Of a stretch of 44,471 nucleotides of DNA, positions 23,111 to 31,556 are shown one piece after another. The translations under genes were made by a program, and so were the position numbers. Source of the DNA: Mesorhizobium sp. L2C084A000 (GTDB lineage Bacteria; Pseudomonadota; Alphaproteobacteria; Rhizobiales; Rhizobiaceae). Below the pieces are notes generated by a model, which was not told where the DNA came from, searched no databases, and was given only the letters and a program-made list of their open reading frames with translations. The stretch is taken from positions 284 through 44,754 of the forward strand of contig NZ_AYWX01000025.1 in the NCBI RefSeq assembly GCF_000502875.1, read 5' to 3'. Numbering within the stretch: the first letter of the stretch is position 1; the number at the start of each line of letters is the position of its first letter.

Positions 23111-25312
23111 ATGAACGAACTGAAGCCGGTGCAGAACGAATTCGTGGATGTCGAGGTGGCTCGCCCGGAGGGCGGCAATCCGGACCGGTTTGTCAACCGC
23201 GAGTTTTCCTGGCTGCAGTTCAACCGGCGCGTTCTCGAGGAATCGCTGAACCTCAATCATCCGCTGCTGGAGCGCGTCCGCTTCCTGTCGATCTCGGCGG
23301 CCAATCTCGACGAGTTCTTCATGGTGCGCGTCGCCGGCCTCGCCGGCCAGGTGCGCGAGGGCATCACGCTGAAGAGCCCTGACGGCCGCACCCCCGAACA
23401 GCAGCTCGAACAGCTGCTGCGTGAGGTCGAGCGGCTGCAGGAAGACCAGCAGAAGAGCCTTTCGGCGCTCACTGTGCTGCTCAACAAGGAAGGCATCGAG
23501 AGCATCACCCGCGATGCGCTGACCAAGGACGAGAAAATCTGGCTGGAAGACCATTTCCAGGGGCAGGTGTTCCCGGTGCTGACCCCGCTGTCGATCGACC
23601 CGGCGCATCCGTTCCCGTTCATTCCCAATCTCGGCTTCTCGATGGCGCTGCAATTGCGCCATCGCAAGAACGGCGAAGAGATGAGCGCGCTGCTGCGCCT
23701 GCCGGTAGCGCTGAAGCGCTTCATCCGTCTGCCGGACCGCAAGCATCACGTCCGCTTCATCCCGCTGGAAGAGGCGGTCGGCCTCTATATCGGCAAGCTC
23801 TTCCCCGGCTATGAGGTCAAGGGCTCCGGCACGTTCCGCATCATTCGCGACAGCGATATCGAGGTCGAGGAGGAGTCCGAGGATTTGGTTCGCCTGTTCG
23901 AAACGGCGCTGAAGCGGCGGCGGCGGGGTTCGGTGATCCGCATCGAATTCGACAGGCTGATGCCTGATGAATTGCGCGACTTCGTCGCCGGCGAGCTTGG
24001 CGTGTCGTCCAGCCGCATCAGCGTCTTGACCGGTCCGTTGGCGCTCAGCCAGATTTCCGAGATCGTCGCCGTTCCCCGCGACGACCTGAAATTCACGCCC
24101 TACAATCCGCGTTTTCCCGAGCGCATCCGCGAGCATGGCGGCGATTGTTTTGCCGCCATCCGCGAGAAGGACATCGTCGTCCATCACCCCTACGAATCGT
24201 TTGACGTCGTGGTGCAGTTCCTGCGCCAGGCGATGGCCGATCCGGAAGTGGTGGCGATCAAGCAGACGCTTTACCGCACCTCCAACGACAGCCCGATCGT
24301 GCGTGCGCTGGTCGACGCGGCCGAAGCCGGCAAGTCGGTCACCGCACTGGTCGAGCTCAAGGCGCGCTTCGACGAGGAAGCCAACATTCGCTGGGCGCGC
24401 GACCTGGAGCGCGCCGGCGTGCAGGTCGTGTTCGGCTTTCTCGAGCTGAAAACCCATTCGAAAATGTCGCTGGTGGTGCGGCGCGAGGACGGCAAGCTGC
24501 GCAACTACGTGCACCTCGGCACCGGCAACTACCATCCGGTAACGGCGCGCATCTACACCGACCTGTCCTTCTTCACCACCGATCCGACGATCGCCCGCGA
24601 TGTCGCCCAGCTGTTCAATTTCATCACCGGCTATGCCGAGCCGACGGATGAAATGCGGTTGGCGATCTCGCCGTTCACGCTGAGAAGCCGCATCCTGAAG
24701 CACATTGCCGACGAGATTGCCTACGCGGTCCAGGGGAAACCGGCGCGCATCTGGATGAAGATGAACGCGCTCGTCGATCCGATCATTATCGACGCGCTCT
24801 ACGATGCCAGCCGGGTCGGCGTCGAGGTCGACCTGGTCGTGCGCGGCATCTGCTGCCTGCGGCCTCAGGTTCCGGGCCTGTCGGAAAACATCCGCGTAAA
24901 ATCGATTGTCGGCCGTTTTCTCGAGCACAGCCGCATCTATTGTTTCGGCAATGGTTACGGCCTGCCGTCGGACGAGGCGATCGTCTACATCTCCTCGGCC
25001 GATCTGATGCCGCGCAATCTCGACCGCCGCGTCGAAACCATGGTGCCGATCACCAATCCAACTGTGCACGAACAGATCCTTGGCCAGATCATGCTGGGCA
25101 ACATCATGGACAATCAGCAAAGTTTCGACGTATTGGCTGATGGAACCTCCCGGCGCGTCGTGCTGGAGGAGGGCGAGGAACCGTTCAACGCGCAGGAATA
25201 TTTCATGACCAATCCGAGCCTGTCGGGACGGGGTGACGCGCTGAAGTCGCATGCGCCCAAGCGCATCGCGCAGTTCAAGCGCCGCAAGAAGAACGCAGCA
25301 GCGTCCGGCTGA
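23111..25312 (+). CDS. ppk: Polyphosphate kinase 1
   Basis: Reversibly polymerises the terminal phosphate of ATP into inorganic polyphosphate. The 733-residue protein has the four-domain PPK1 layout: N domain NREFSWLQFNRRVLEESLNL near 34, head domain PAHPFPFIPNLGFSMALQLR, then the two phospholipase-D-like C domains. The phosphohistidine region is LKTHSKMSLVVRREDG, followed by YVHLGTGNYHPVTARIYTDL; QTLYRTSNDSPIVRAL and ELKARFDEEANIRWAR are highly conserved. ATG 23111 has GAGCGGGA in front. It overlaps ppx by one base (TGATG), so the polyphosphate-making and -degrading enzymes are translationally coupled. A PhoB site was not convincingly found. Confidence 0.97.
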   Translation: MNELKPVQNEFVDVEVARPEGGNPDRFVNREFSWLQFNRRVLEESLNLNHPLLERVRFLSISAANLDEFFMVRVAGLAGQVREGITLKSPDGRTPEQQLEQLLREVERLQEDQQKSLSALTVLLNKEGIESITRDALTKDEKIWLEDHFQGQVFPVLTPLSIDPAHPFPFIPNLGFSMALQLRHRKNGEEMSALLRLPVALKRFIRLPDRKHHVRFIPLEEAVGLYIGKLFPGYEVKGSGTFRIIRDSDIEVEEESEDLVRLFETALKRRRRGSVIRIEFDRLMPDELRDFVAGELGVSSSRISVLTGPLALSQISEIVAVPRDDLKFTPYNPRFPERIREHGGDCFAAIREKDIVVHHPYESFDVVVQFLRQAMADPEVVAIKQTLYRTSNDSPIVRALVDAAEAGKSVTALVELKARFDEEANIRWARDLERAGVQVVFGFLELKTHSKMSLVVRREDGKLRNYVHLGTGNYHPVTARIYTDLSFFTTDPTIARDVAQLFNFITGYAEPTDEMRLAISPFTLRSRILKHIADEIAYAVQGKPARIWMKMNALVDPIIIDALYDASRVGVEVDLVVRGICCLRPQVPGLSENIRVKSIVGRFLEHSRIYCFGNGYGLPSDEAIVYISSADLMPRNLDRRVETMVPITNPTVHEQILGQIMLGNIMDNQQSFDVLADGTSRRVVLEEGEEPFNAQEYFMTNPSLSGRGDALKSHAPKRIAQFKRRKKNAAASG

Positions 25313-26847
25313 TGCTGTCTGATTCCCAGGGCCGGCTGCAGGACCGCCGACCGCTGTCCATCATCGACATCGGATCGAACTCGATCCGTCTCGTCGTCTA
25401 TGAGGGGCTGGCGCGCTCGCCGACCATGCTGTTCAACGAAAAGATGCTGGCCGGTCTCGGCCGTGGCATCGTTTCGACCGGCAAGCTCGACCCCGAGGCG
25501 GTGACGCGCTCGATGGAAGAGTTCCGTCGCTTTCGCGCGCTTTCCGACCAGGCCGGCGCCGAGCATATGTATGTGCTGGCCACCGCCGCCGCCCGCGAGG
25601 CGGTCAACGGCCCCGATTTCATCCACCGCGCCGAGGATGTGCTGAAGACCGAGATTCGTGTCATCAGCGGCCGTCAGGAAGCCTATTATTCCGCGCTCGG
25701 CGTCATTTCCGGCTTCCACCCGGCCAATGGCATCGCCGGCGATCTGGGCGGCGGCAGCCTCGAGCTGGTCGACGTCAGCGGCGAAGCGATCGGTGACGGC
25801 ATCACGCTGCCGCTGGGCGGCCTGCGCCTGCAGGACATGGCGAAGAACTCGCTGGCTCAGGCGGCGAAGATCGCGCGTGACGAACTGGCGAAGGCCAAGC
25901 TGTTGAAAGGCGGGCAGGGCAGGCCCTTCTACGCCGTCGGCGGCACCTGGCGAAATCTTGCCCGGCTGCACATGGAAATGACCAACTATCCGCTTGGTGT
26001 CATGCACCATTACGAGATCTCGGCCGAAAGCGCGGCGAATTTCCTCAAGCAGGTGGCCAAGGCCGAGATCGAGAAGGTCAAGGGCATCGAAGGCGTTTCC
26101 AAGAACCGCCGTTCGCTGCTGCCTTATGGCGCCGTCGTGCTGCAGGAGATCATGGCGGCGATGCAGCCGTCGAAGATCATCGTTTCGGCTCTGGGTGTAC
26201 GCGAAGGCTTTCTCTATTCGCTGCTCGATGAGGCGGAGCAGAAGGCCGATCCGCTGATTTCGGCCTCGGAGGAACTCGCCCGCCTGCGCTCACGCTCCGT
26301 CGCCCATGCGCATGAACTCGTCGACTGGACCGCCAAAACCTTTGCCGCTTTCGGCATCGAGGAGACCGAAGACGAGGCGCGCTACCGCCACGCGGCCGCA
26401 TTGCTGGCCGATATCGGTTGGCGCGCGCATCCCGAATATCGCGGCAAGCAATCGCTCAACATCATTGCGCACGCCTCCTTCTTCGGCGTCGACCATCCCG
26501 GCCGTGCTTTCCTGGCCATGGCCAACGCCTATCGTCACGACGGCATCTTCAACGAAGCCATCGCCCCCGAGATCAAGGCGCTGGCGCCGCCGCGTTATCT
26601 GGAGCGCGCCCGCGTGCTCGCCGCGATGATGCGCGTCGTCTACCTGCTGACGGCGTCGATGCCCGGCATCATGCCCAGGCTGAAATGGGAACAACGCGCC
26701 AACGGCGTGCTGGCGCTGGTCCTGCCGGCATCGCTGGCCGATCTCTATGGCGAGCGGCCGGCCGGGCGCCTGGCGCAACTGGCCAGGATCACCAACCGCC
26801 GGCTGGTGCTGGCCGTCGAAGGTGGGCCCAGTGGGTCGGTGAAGTAG
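25312..26847 (+). CDS. ppx: Exopolyphosphatase (Ppx/GppA family)
   Basis: Removes phosphate from polyphosphate ends, or hydrolyses pppGpp. The 511-residue protein has the ASKHA ATPase-like fold: phosphate-1 loop IIDIGSNSIRLVVYEG at about 18-33, TAAAREAVNGPDFI, SGRQEAYYSALGVISGF, and phosphate-2 loop IAGDLGGGSLELVDVSG. The C-terminal part, including HAAALLADIGWRAHPEYRGK and HASFFGVDHPGRAFLAMANA, is an HD-like helical domain as in long Ppx proteins. Its start overlaps the ppk stop by one base. A copy of the palindromic element follows and probably ends the transcript. Confidence 0.95.
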   Translation: MLSDSQGRLQDRRPLSIIDIGSNSIRLVVYEGLARSPTMLFNEKMLAGLGRGIVSTGKLDPEAVTRSMEEFRRFRALSDQAGAEHMYVLATAAAREAVNGPDFIHRAEDVLKTEIRVISGRQEAYYSALGVISGFHPANGIAGDLGGGSLELVDVSGEAIGDGITLPLGGLRLQDMAKNSLAQAAKIARDELAKAKLLKGGQGRPFYAVGGTWRNLARLHMEMTNYPLGVMHHYEISAESAANFLKQVAKAEIEKVKGIEGVSKNRRSLLPYGAVVLQEIMAAMQPSKIIVSALGVREGFLYSLLDEAEQKADPLISASEELARLRSRSVAHAHELVDWTAKTFAAFGIEETEDEARYRHAAALLADIGWRAHPEYRGKQSLNIIAHASFFGVDHPGRAFLAMANAYRHDGIFNEAIAPEIKALAPPRYLERARVLAAMMRVVYLLTASMPGIMPRLKWEQRANGVLALVLPASLADLYGERPAGRLAQLARITNRRLVLAVEGGPSGSVK

Positions 26848-26892
26848 AGTCGGAGCAGAGCGGATTAGAACCTGCTCGGTCGAGTTTCTTCA

Positions 26893-27052
26893 CACCCCTC
26901 TCTGTCCTGCCGGACATCTCCCCCGCAAGGGGGGAGATTGGCTGCTTCGTCGTCGGTGCTTTTTTCTTGCAACATTGAAGATTGGCGAAAGCCTGGATGA
27001 CATCCGATCTCCCTCGTTGCGGGGGAGATGTCCGGCAGGACAGAGGGGGGTG
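26893..27052. repeat. Palindromic element (copy 2 of 3)
   Basis: Inverted ends near 26893-26930 and 27017-27052 share TCTGTCCTGCCGGACATCTC with copy 1; the outermost bases differ by a few changes. The interior carries ATTGGCGAAAGCC like copy 3. It separates the convergent ppx and DoxX genes. Confidence 0.85.
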
Positions 27053-27082
27053 CTGTCCCGTTGACGTTTCCAACCCAGTCCG

Positions 27083-27487
27083 TCAGGCCAAACCGCGCCC
27101 GTCGACCGACCAGGCTCCCGCGCCAGCCATCGCCAGCGCAACGAACCCGCCTGCTATCGCAATGTCCTTCATCAGCATCTGCTGGTGCAGGAAGGCGAGC
27201 ATCGCGTCGCCGCCGCCCTGGCCGTAATGGCCGATGAAACCGGCGGCAATGCAGAAGGCGGCGAGCAGCAGCGCCGCGATCCGGGTCTGGAAACCGACCA
27301 GGATGAGCAGCCCGGCGATCAGTTCGAACAGTCCCGTGCCCCAGGCGGCAAGCGTCGGCAGCGGCAGGCCGAGGCCGGCGAAATAGCCTGTCGTGCCGGC
27401 AATATCGCTCAAAGCTTGGAAACCGGAGGGCACGAACAGGGCGGCGAGCAGCAGCCGGGAGAGCAGGAGCAGCGCGTTGCGGGGCAT
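27083..27487 (-). CDS. DoxX-family membrane protein (paralogue 1)
   Basis: A 134-residue four-helix inner-membrane protein of the DoxX family. Visible blocks are LLLSRLLLAALFVPSGFQAL, GTTGYFAGLGLPLP, TGLFELIAGLLILVGFQTRI and LMKDIAIAGGFVALAMAGAG. DoxX-like proteins have been linked to thiosulfate or quinone redox chemistry and to oxidative stress complexes, but most are uncharacterised. ATG 27487 follows GGAGG at five bases; a GTG two codons earlier overlaps that site. It shares its architecture and many residues with the next gene upstream, so the pair arose by duplication. Confidence 0.88.
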   Translation of the reverse strand: MPRNALLLLSRLLLAALFVPSGFQALSDIAGTTGYFAGLGLPLPTLAAWGTGLFELIAGLLILVGFQTRIAALLLAAFCIAAGFIGHYGQGGGDAMLAFLHQQMLMKDIAIAGGFVALAMAGAGAWSVDGRGLA

Positions 27488-27584
27488 GTTCACCTCCGTT
27501 ATCGGCCGCCGGCCGGCCTCGTCCGATGCCCCGATCCTATCAGAAAACTCCGGCCGACAGATCGGCGGGCATGTACCAACAACG

Positions 27585-27613
27585 AAAAAGCGGCGCGGAA
27601 AATTCCGCGCCGC
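27585..27613 (-). terminator. Intrinsic terminator of DoxX paralogue 2
   Basis: On the minus strand GCGGCGCGGAA, a 2-base loop and TTCCGCGCCGC followed by TTTTT. It separates the two DoxX transcripts, so paralogue 1 needs its own promoter or readthrough. Confidence 0.8.
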
Positions 27614-27643
27614 TCTTTCGTTCGGCTATCGCCAGATTTTGGC

Positions 27644-28063
27644 TCAGCCGCGCTTGGCGTCGATCGAATAGGCACCGGCGCCCGAGGAAGCCAGCACGAG
27701 GAAGCCGCCAGCGATGGCGAGGTTCTTGAGAAACTGGATCATCTGCATCTGGTCGGCCCAACCGGTGTGGGCGACCAAGCCGGTAGCGACCGTGAAGACC
27801 GCCAGCACCCAGCCGACAATCCGGGTCTTGAAGCCGACGAGGATGGCGAGGCCGCCGAGAAGCTCGATCAGGCCTACGACAATGGCCGTTACGGTCGGCA
27901 AGGGCAGGCCGAGGCTGCCGAAATAGCCGGCCGTGCCGGTGATGGCGGTCAGCTTGCCGAAACCTGAAAGCAGGAAGATGACCGCAAGCAGGACGCGGCC
28001 GATGAGGATGGTGGTCGAGGCATTGGATGCGCCGGAACCGGCGACTGAAGTGTTGATGGACAT
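27644..28063 (-). CDS. DoxX-family membrane protein (paralogue 2)
   Basis: A 139-residue four-helix membrane protein. TTILIGRVLLAVIFLLSGFG, GTAGYFGSLGLPLPTVTAIV, LIELLGGLAILVGFKTRIVG and LKNLAIAGGFLVLASSGAGA line up with paralogue 1 block by block. ATG 28063 follows GGAG and begins MSINTSVAGSGASN, a polar N-terminus; longer versions from 28105 lack a better site. It has its own terminator. Function is unknown as for most of the family. Confidence 0.88.
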   Translation of the reverse strand: MSINTSVAGSGASNASTTILIGRVLLAVIFLLSGFGKLTAITGTAGYFGSLGLPLPTVTAIVVGLIELLGGLAILVGFKTRIVGWVLAVFTVATGLVAHTGWADQMQMIQFLKNLAIAGGFLVLASSGAGAYSIDAKRG

Positions 28064-28204
28064 GGTGGCTCTCCGGGATGGGTTGATACCGGGGAGATAG
28101 AGCAAGCCGACTGTTCACCAAAGCCACCAGACTGGCGACACATTGTTCACAGTACTTACGTTTCCGTGATCGGGCGGCCCGCGCAAAATTCGCTTCGGGT
28201 CAGG

Positions 28205-28234
28205 TCGTGACGGGAGTAAATTCTCCCATCACGA
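28205..28234. promoter_or_regulatory. Long dyad upstream of the DoxX gene
   Basis: TCGTGA, one mismatch, GGGAG, a 6-base centre TAAATT, CTCCC, one mismatch, TCACGA. It lies about 140 bases before DoxX paralogue 2 and about 65 bases after the fumC stop. It could be an operator or the fumC 3' hairpin; it has no T-run. Confidence 0.35.
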
Positions 28235-28254
28235 ACACTGGGCTTCTGGCTGAT

Positions 28255-28298
28255 GCAATTCCGGACGGAAAACCGCAAGACATTTTTCCTGGAATTGC
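28255..28298. repeat. Imperfect palindromic repeat at the fumC 3' end
   Basis: GCAATTCC at 28255-28262 pairs with GGAATTGC at 28291-28298, with inner CCGGACGGAAAACCG facing TTTTTCC. It abuts the fumC stop. The layout (outer 8-bp arms, inner AAAA/TTTT arms) resembles the first stem of the repeats at 12360 and 22979. Confidence 0.6.
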
Positions 28299-29696
28299 TT
28301 ACCCCGGATGCGTCATGTCCTCCGGCCGCACCAGCCGGTCGTAATCGGCCTCGCTGACCAGTCCGGTGGCGAGCGCTTCCTCGCGCAGCGTGGTGCCCTT
28401 CTTGTGCGCGGTCTTGGCGATCTTGGCGGCATTGTCGTAGCCGATGGTCGGCGCCAGCGCCGTCACCAGCATCAGCGAGCGGTCGAGTGCCGCCTTGATG
28501 TTGTCTTCGCGCGCCTCGATGCCGACCACGCAATTGTCGGTGAAGGAGACCGAGGCGTCGGCGAGCAACTGCACCGACTGCAGGAAGTTGTAGGCCATCA
28601 GCGGGTTGTAGACGTTGAGCTCGAAATGGCCTTGGCTGCCGGCGAAGGTGAGCGCCGCATTGTTGCCGAACACCTGCACGCAGACCTGCGTCAGCGCCTC
28701 GCACTGGGTCGGGTTGACCTTGCCCGGCATGATCGACGAGCCCGGCTCGTTTTCCGGCAGCGACAGCTCGCCGAGGCCCGAACGCGGGCCGGAACCGAGG
28801 AAACGGATGTCGTTGGCGATCTTGAACAGCGCGGCGGCCGCCGCATTGATGGCGCCGTGCGAAAACACCATGGAATCATGGGCCGCCAGCGCCTCGAACT
28901 TGTTCGGCGCGGTGACGAAGGCAATGCCGGTGATGGTGGCGATGCGATCCGCCACCCTTTCGGCGAAGCCGACCGGCGCGTTGAGGCCGGTGCCGACGGC
29001 GGTGCCGCCCTGCGCCAGTTCCTGCAGGCCGGGCAACGTCAGCTCGATGCGCTTGATCGACGAGGCGACCTGCGCGGCATAGCCCGAAAATTCCTGGCCA
29101 AGCGTGAGGGGGGTGGCGTCCTGCGTGTGCGTGCGGCCGATCTTGATGATGTGATTGAACTCTCTGCTCTTGGCGGCGAGCGCCTTGTGCAGGTGTTTCA
29201 GCGCCGGCAAGAGGTCGTGCACGATGCGCTCGGCGCAGGCGATGTGCATGGCCGTCGGGTAGGTATCGTTCGACGACTGGCTCATATTGACGTGGTCGTT
29301 GGGATGGACCGGCTTCTTGGAGCCCATGACGCCACCCATCATCTCGATCGCCCGGTTGGAGATCACCTCGTTGGCGTTCATGTTGGACTGCGTGCCCGAG
29401 CCGGTCTGCCAGACCACCAGCGGGAAATGGTCGTTGAGCTTGCCGTCGATGACCTCTTGTGCCGCCTCGACAATCGTCTTGCCGATCGCCGGGTCGAGCC
29501 GCTGAAGGTCCATATTGGCTTCGGCCGCGGCCCGCTTGACGATGCCCAGCGCGCGCACGATCGATGCCGGCTGCTTTTCCCAGCCGATCTTGAAATTGCC
29601 AAGGGAACGCTGCGCCTGCGCGCCCCAATAGCGGTCGGCGGCGACTTCGATCGGGCCGAACGTGTCGGTTTCGGTTCTGGTCTTTGCAGCGGTCAC
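28299..29696 (-). CDS. fumC: Fumarate hydratase, class II
   Basis: Interconverts fumarate and malate in the TCA cycle; cytoplasmic homotetramer, iron-independent and oxygen-stable. The 465-residue length is right for FumC. Signature segments are VVWQTGSGTQSNMNANEVIS, HPNDHVNMSQSSNDTYPTAM, KIGRTHTQDATPLTLGQEFS and the catalytic loop GSSIMPGKVNPTQCE. The start is GTG 29696 behind AAGGAGA at six bases; the frame extends to 29900 but only through the flanking repeat. A palindromic repeat touches its stop codon and another type lies upstream. Confidence 0.96.
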   Translation of the reverse strand: MTAAKTRTETDTFGPIEVAADRYWGAQAQRSLGNFKIGWEKQPASIVRALGIVKRAAAEANMDLQRLDPAIGKTIVEAAQEVIDGKLNDHFPLVVWQTGSGTQSNMNANEVISNRAIEMMGGVMGSKKPVHPNDHVNMSQSSNDTYPTAMHIACAERIVHDLLPALKHLHKALAAKSREFNHIIKIGRTHTQDATPLTLGQEFSGYAAQVASSIKRIELTLPGLQELAQGGTAVGTGLNAPVGFAERVADRIATITGIAFVTAPNKFEALAAHDSMVFSHGAINAAAAALFKIANDIRFLGSGPRSGLGELSLPENEPGSSIMPGKVNPTQCEALTQVCVQVFGNNAALTFAGSQGHFELNVYNPLMAYNFLQSVQLLADASVSFTDNCVVGIEAREDNIKAALDRSLMLVTALAPTIGYDNAAKIAKTAHKKGTTLREEALATGLVSEADYDRLVRPEDMTHPG

Positions 29697-29806
29697 GGGT
29701 CTCTCCTTGTCGAAGTCGGCAACGGCGTATCGCGTTGCACAAACGGCTTCAAGCGGAGATTGCGGGCGGCGAGGATGCGAATCGGTTGAAGGTGCGGCGC
29801 TTCTCG

Positions 29807-29948
29807 CCTTCTCCCCTTGTGGGAGAAGGTGGATCGGCGCGCAGCGCCGAGACGGTTGAGGGGTGGGTGACGGAGTGCCGTCGGCGCCAAGCTGGAACAC
29901 CCCTCATCCGACCTCTTCGCGGCCACCTTCTCCCACAAGGGGAGAAGG
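29807..29948. repeat. Palindromic element of a second type
   Basis: Inverted ends of 26 bp, perfect, at 29807-29832 and 29923-29948, built on CCTTCTCCCCTTGTGGGAG. Inside are GAGGGGTG and CACCCCTC as a second pair. It lies between the cupin stop and the fumC start on the same strand, so it could form the cupin-independent leader or end of the fumC region. No open frame inside is credible. Confidence 0.8.
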
Positions 29949-29972
29949 GAAAGAATGCGCGGTTTCGGCCTC

Positions 29973-30452
29973 TTACCCTAGCGGCGGACCGACAATGTCG
30001 ATGCCGTTTTCTGCGCAGAGCTGCACCAGTGCCGCGATGATTTCCGGTGTTGGTTGCATCTGCGGCGGCACCTCCGGCTGTTCGGCGGGACGGCTCGCCT
30101 GACGCAGCATCGTCTCGAAATCCGAACCGCGCGTGATGGTGAGCGTACGCGCGCCTTCGCGCGATTCGACCCGGTAGGTGTGCGGCAGGCCTTTCGGCGC
30201 AATGACGGTTTCGCCGGCTTCAGCAATGCGTTCGTGGCCGTCGATCTGAAAGCGCAGTCTCCCGTCCAGGATGTGAAACACTTCGTCCTCCCTGCGATGC
30301 ACATGCAGGGGCGGGGAGTCGCCATAGGGCATGCGATGCTCGACGACGCAGGTGCCGTCCTCTCCTGCCGCCGACGAGACGTGGATCGCGACAAGCGTGT
30401 TGTTGAACCAGAAGAGTTCCTTGCCTGTGATCGTGCCGGGGGTCATTGTCAT
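29973..30452 (-). CDS. Cupin-domain protein
   Basis: A 159-residue single-domain cupin. Motif 1 is SPPLHVHRREDEVFHILDGRLRF, with two His and one Glu as probable metal ligands; motif 2 is GLPHTYRVES with the last His. These four ligands are what dioxygenase- and isomerase-type cupins use to hold a divalent metal, but the reaction cannot be read from sequence. ATG 30452 has AGGAGG about ten bases upstream. The gene is divergent from the LysR gene at 30558, which is its likely regulator. Confidence 0.85.
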   Translation of the reverse strand: MTMTPGTITGKELFWFNNTLVAIHVSSAAGEDGTCVVEHRMPYGDSPPLHVHRREDEVFHILDGRLRFQIDGHERIAEAGETVIAPKGLPHTYRVESREGARTLTITRGSDFETMLRQASRPAEQPEVPPQMQPTPEIIAALVQLCAENGIDIVGPPLG

Positions 30453-30557
30453 GGCCGTCTGATCCTCCTGTTGCCTGTGCCTGCTGGGCCGATGACGATC
30501 TAGCCAGGGATATGCCGACAACGGAAATCGAATGATCGTATGGGGCGAATTGATGCG

Positions 30558-31556
30558 ATGAATTTGAACGCGCTCGACCTCAATCTCATCAGGGTGTTCG
30601 ACGCCCTTCTGCGGGAGAGAAGCGTTACGCGTGCCGGCGAGCAGATCGGCCTCAGCCAGCCTGCCGTCAGCGCTGCGCTCAATCGCTTGCGGCATCTCCT
30701 CAACGACCAGCTGTTCGTGCGACGGGGCAATGACATGATGCCGACGCCACGCGCCGAGAGCATGGCCGAGCCGTTACGCGTGGCGCTTCGTGAAATCGAA
30801 CGCGTCTTCCACTCGGCCAAGGCTGTCGATCCGGTGGAACTGGAGCGAACCTTCACGTTCATGGGTGCGGATTTCTTTTCCATGATGCTGATGCCAACTT
30901 TAGCGGCGCGCATCGCGGGTGCCGCGCCGCGCGCGTCGCTAAGGTTTCTCGACAGCGCGCGCGGCGACGTCTCGCGGCTGCTCCAGGACGATGAAATCGA
31001 CGTAGCGCTCGAGCGTCCGCTGGAGGTCTCCGACTGGGTCTCAAGCACGCCTCTGTTCCATTCACCATTCGCCATCATCGCCGCGAGCGACAACGCTGCG
31101 ATCAGGCAGGCGGGGATCATGGAAGGCGAGCTTCTACCGATCGAGCTCTTCTGCGAACTGCCCCATGTTCTTCGTTCTATCGATGGCTCGATGTCGGGCT
31201 CCACCGACGAGGCGCTCCGCAAGATCGGACGAACGCGCCGTGTAAGCCTGGCCCTGCCGCACTTTCAGGCTGTCGCATTGGCAGTGGCAAACGGAAACCA
31301 CCTCGCGGCAGTTCCCAGGCAGTTCGCGGTTTGGGCGGCCAAGACCCTGCCGCTCGTCATCTTTGAACCGCCACTTCCCATTGCTGTTCCGGAAATCAGG
31401 ATGTACTGGCACGCGCGCCACGACGACGAGCCACCCCATCGCTGGGTTCGCGATCAGATCCTGGAGGCGGTAGGCGCACTCGGATTCGTGGAAAGCGGCG
31501 CCGCAGAAAATGCCGGCGCCTGGTCTGGTGGCCGGACGGATCAGCCCGCGGTATAG
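30558..31556 (+). CDS. LysR-family transcriptional regulator (NodD-like branch)
   Basis: A 332-residue regulator. MNLNALDLNLIRVFDALLRE, then RSVTRAGEQIGLSQPAVSAA and LNRLRHLLNDQLFVRRGNDM form the winged helix-turn-helix of the branch that includes NodD and NahR-type proteins. The effector domain starts at FTFMGADFFSMMLMPTLAAR. ATG 30558 gives the usual N-terminus; an ATG at 30540 would add six residues. It is divergent from the cupin gene (105 bases between starts) and its 3' end overlaps the convergent dehydrogenase by 16 bases. The C-terminal tail (GAAENAGAWSGGRTDQPAV) is a little longer than usual. Confidence 0.9.
   Translation: MNLNALDLNLIRVFDALLRERSVTRAGEQIGLSQPAVSAALNRLRHLLNDQLFVRRGNDMMPTPRAESMAEPLRVALREIERVFHSAKAVDPVELERTFTFMGADFFSMMLMPTLAARIAGAAPRASLRFLDSARGDVSRLLQDDEIDVALERPLEVSDWVSSTPLFHSPFAIIAASDNAAIRQAGIMEGELLPIELFCELPHVLRSIDGSMSGSTDEALRKIGRTRRVSLALPHFQAVALAVANGNHLAAVPRQFAVWAAKTLPLVIFEPPLPIAVPEIRMYWHARHDDEPPHRWVRDQILEAVGALGFVESGAAENAGAWSGGRTDQPAV

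Noticed and set aside
23078..25252. A 724-codon open frame antisense to ppk
   Set aside because: It mirrors ppk codon by codon, as happens in high-GC genes, has no ribosome site and resembles no protein family; ppk is unmistakable.
28308..29789. A 493-codon open frame antisense to fumC
   Set aside because: Shadow of fumC; composition is rich in Arg, Gly and His with no domain.
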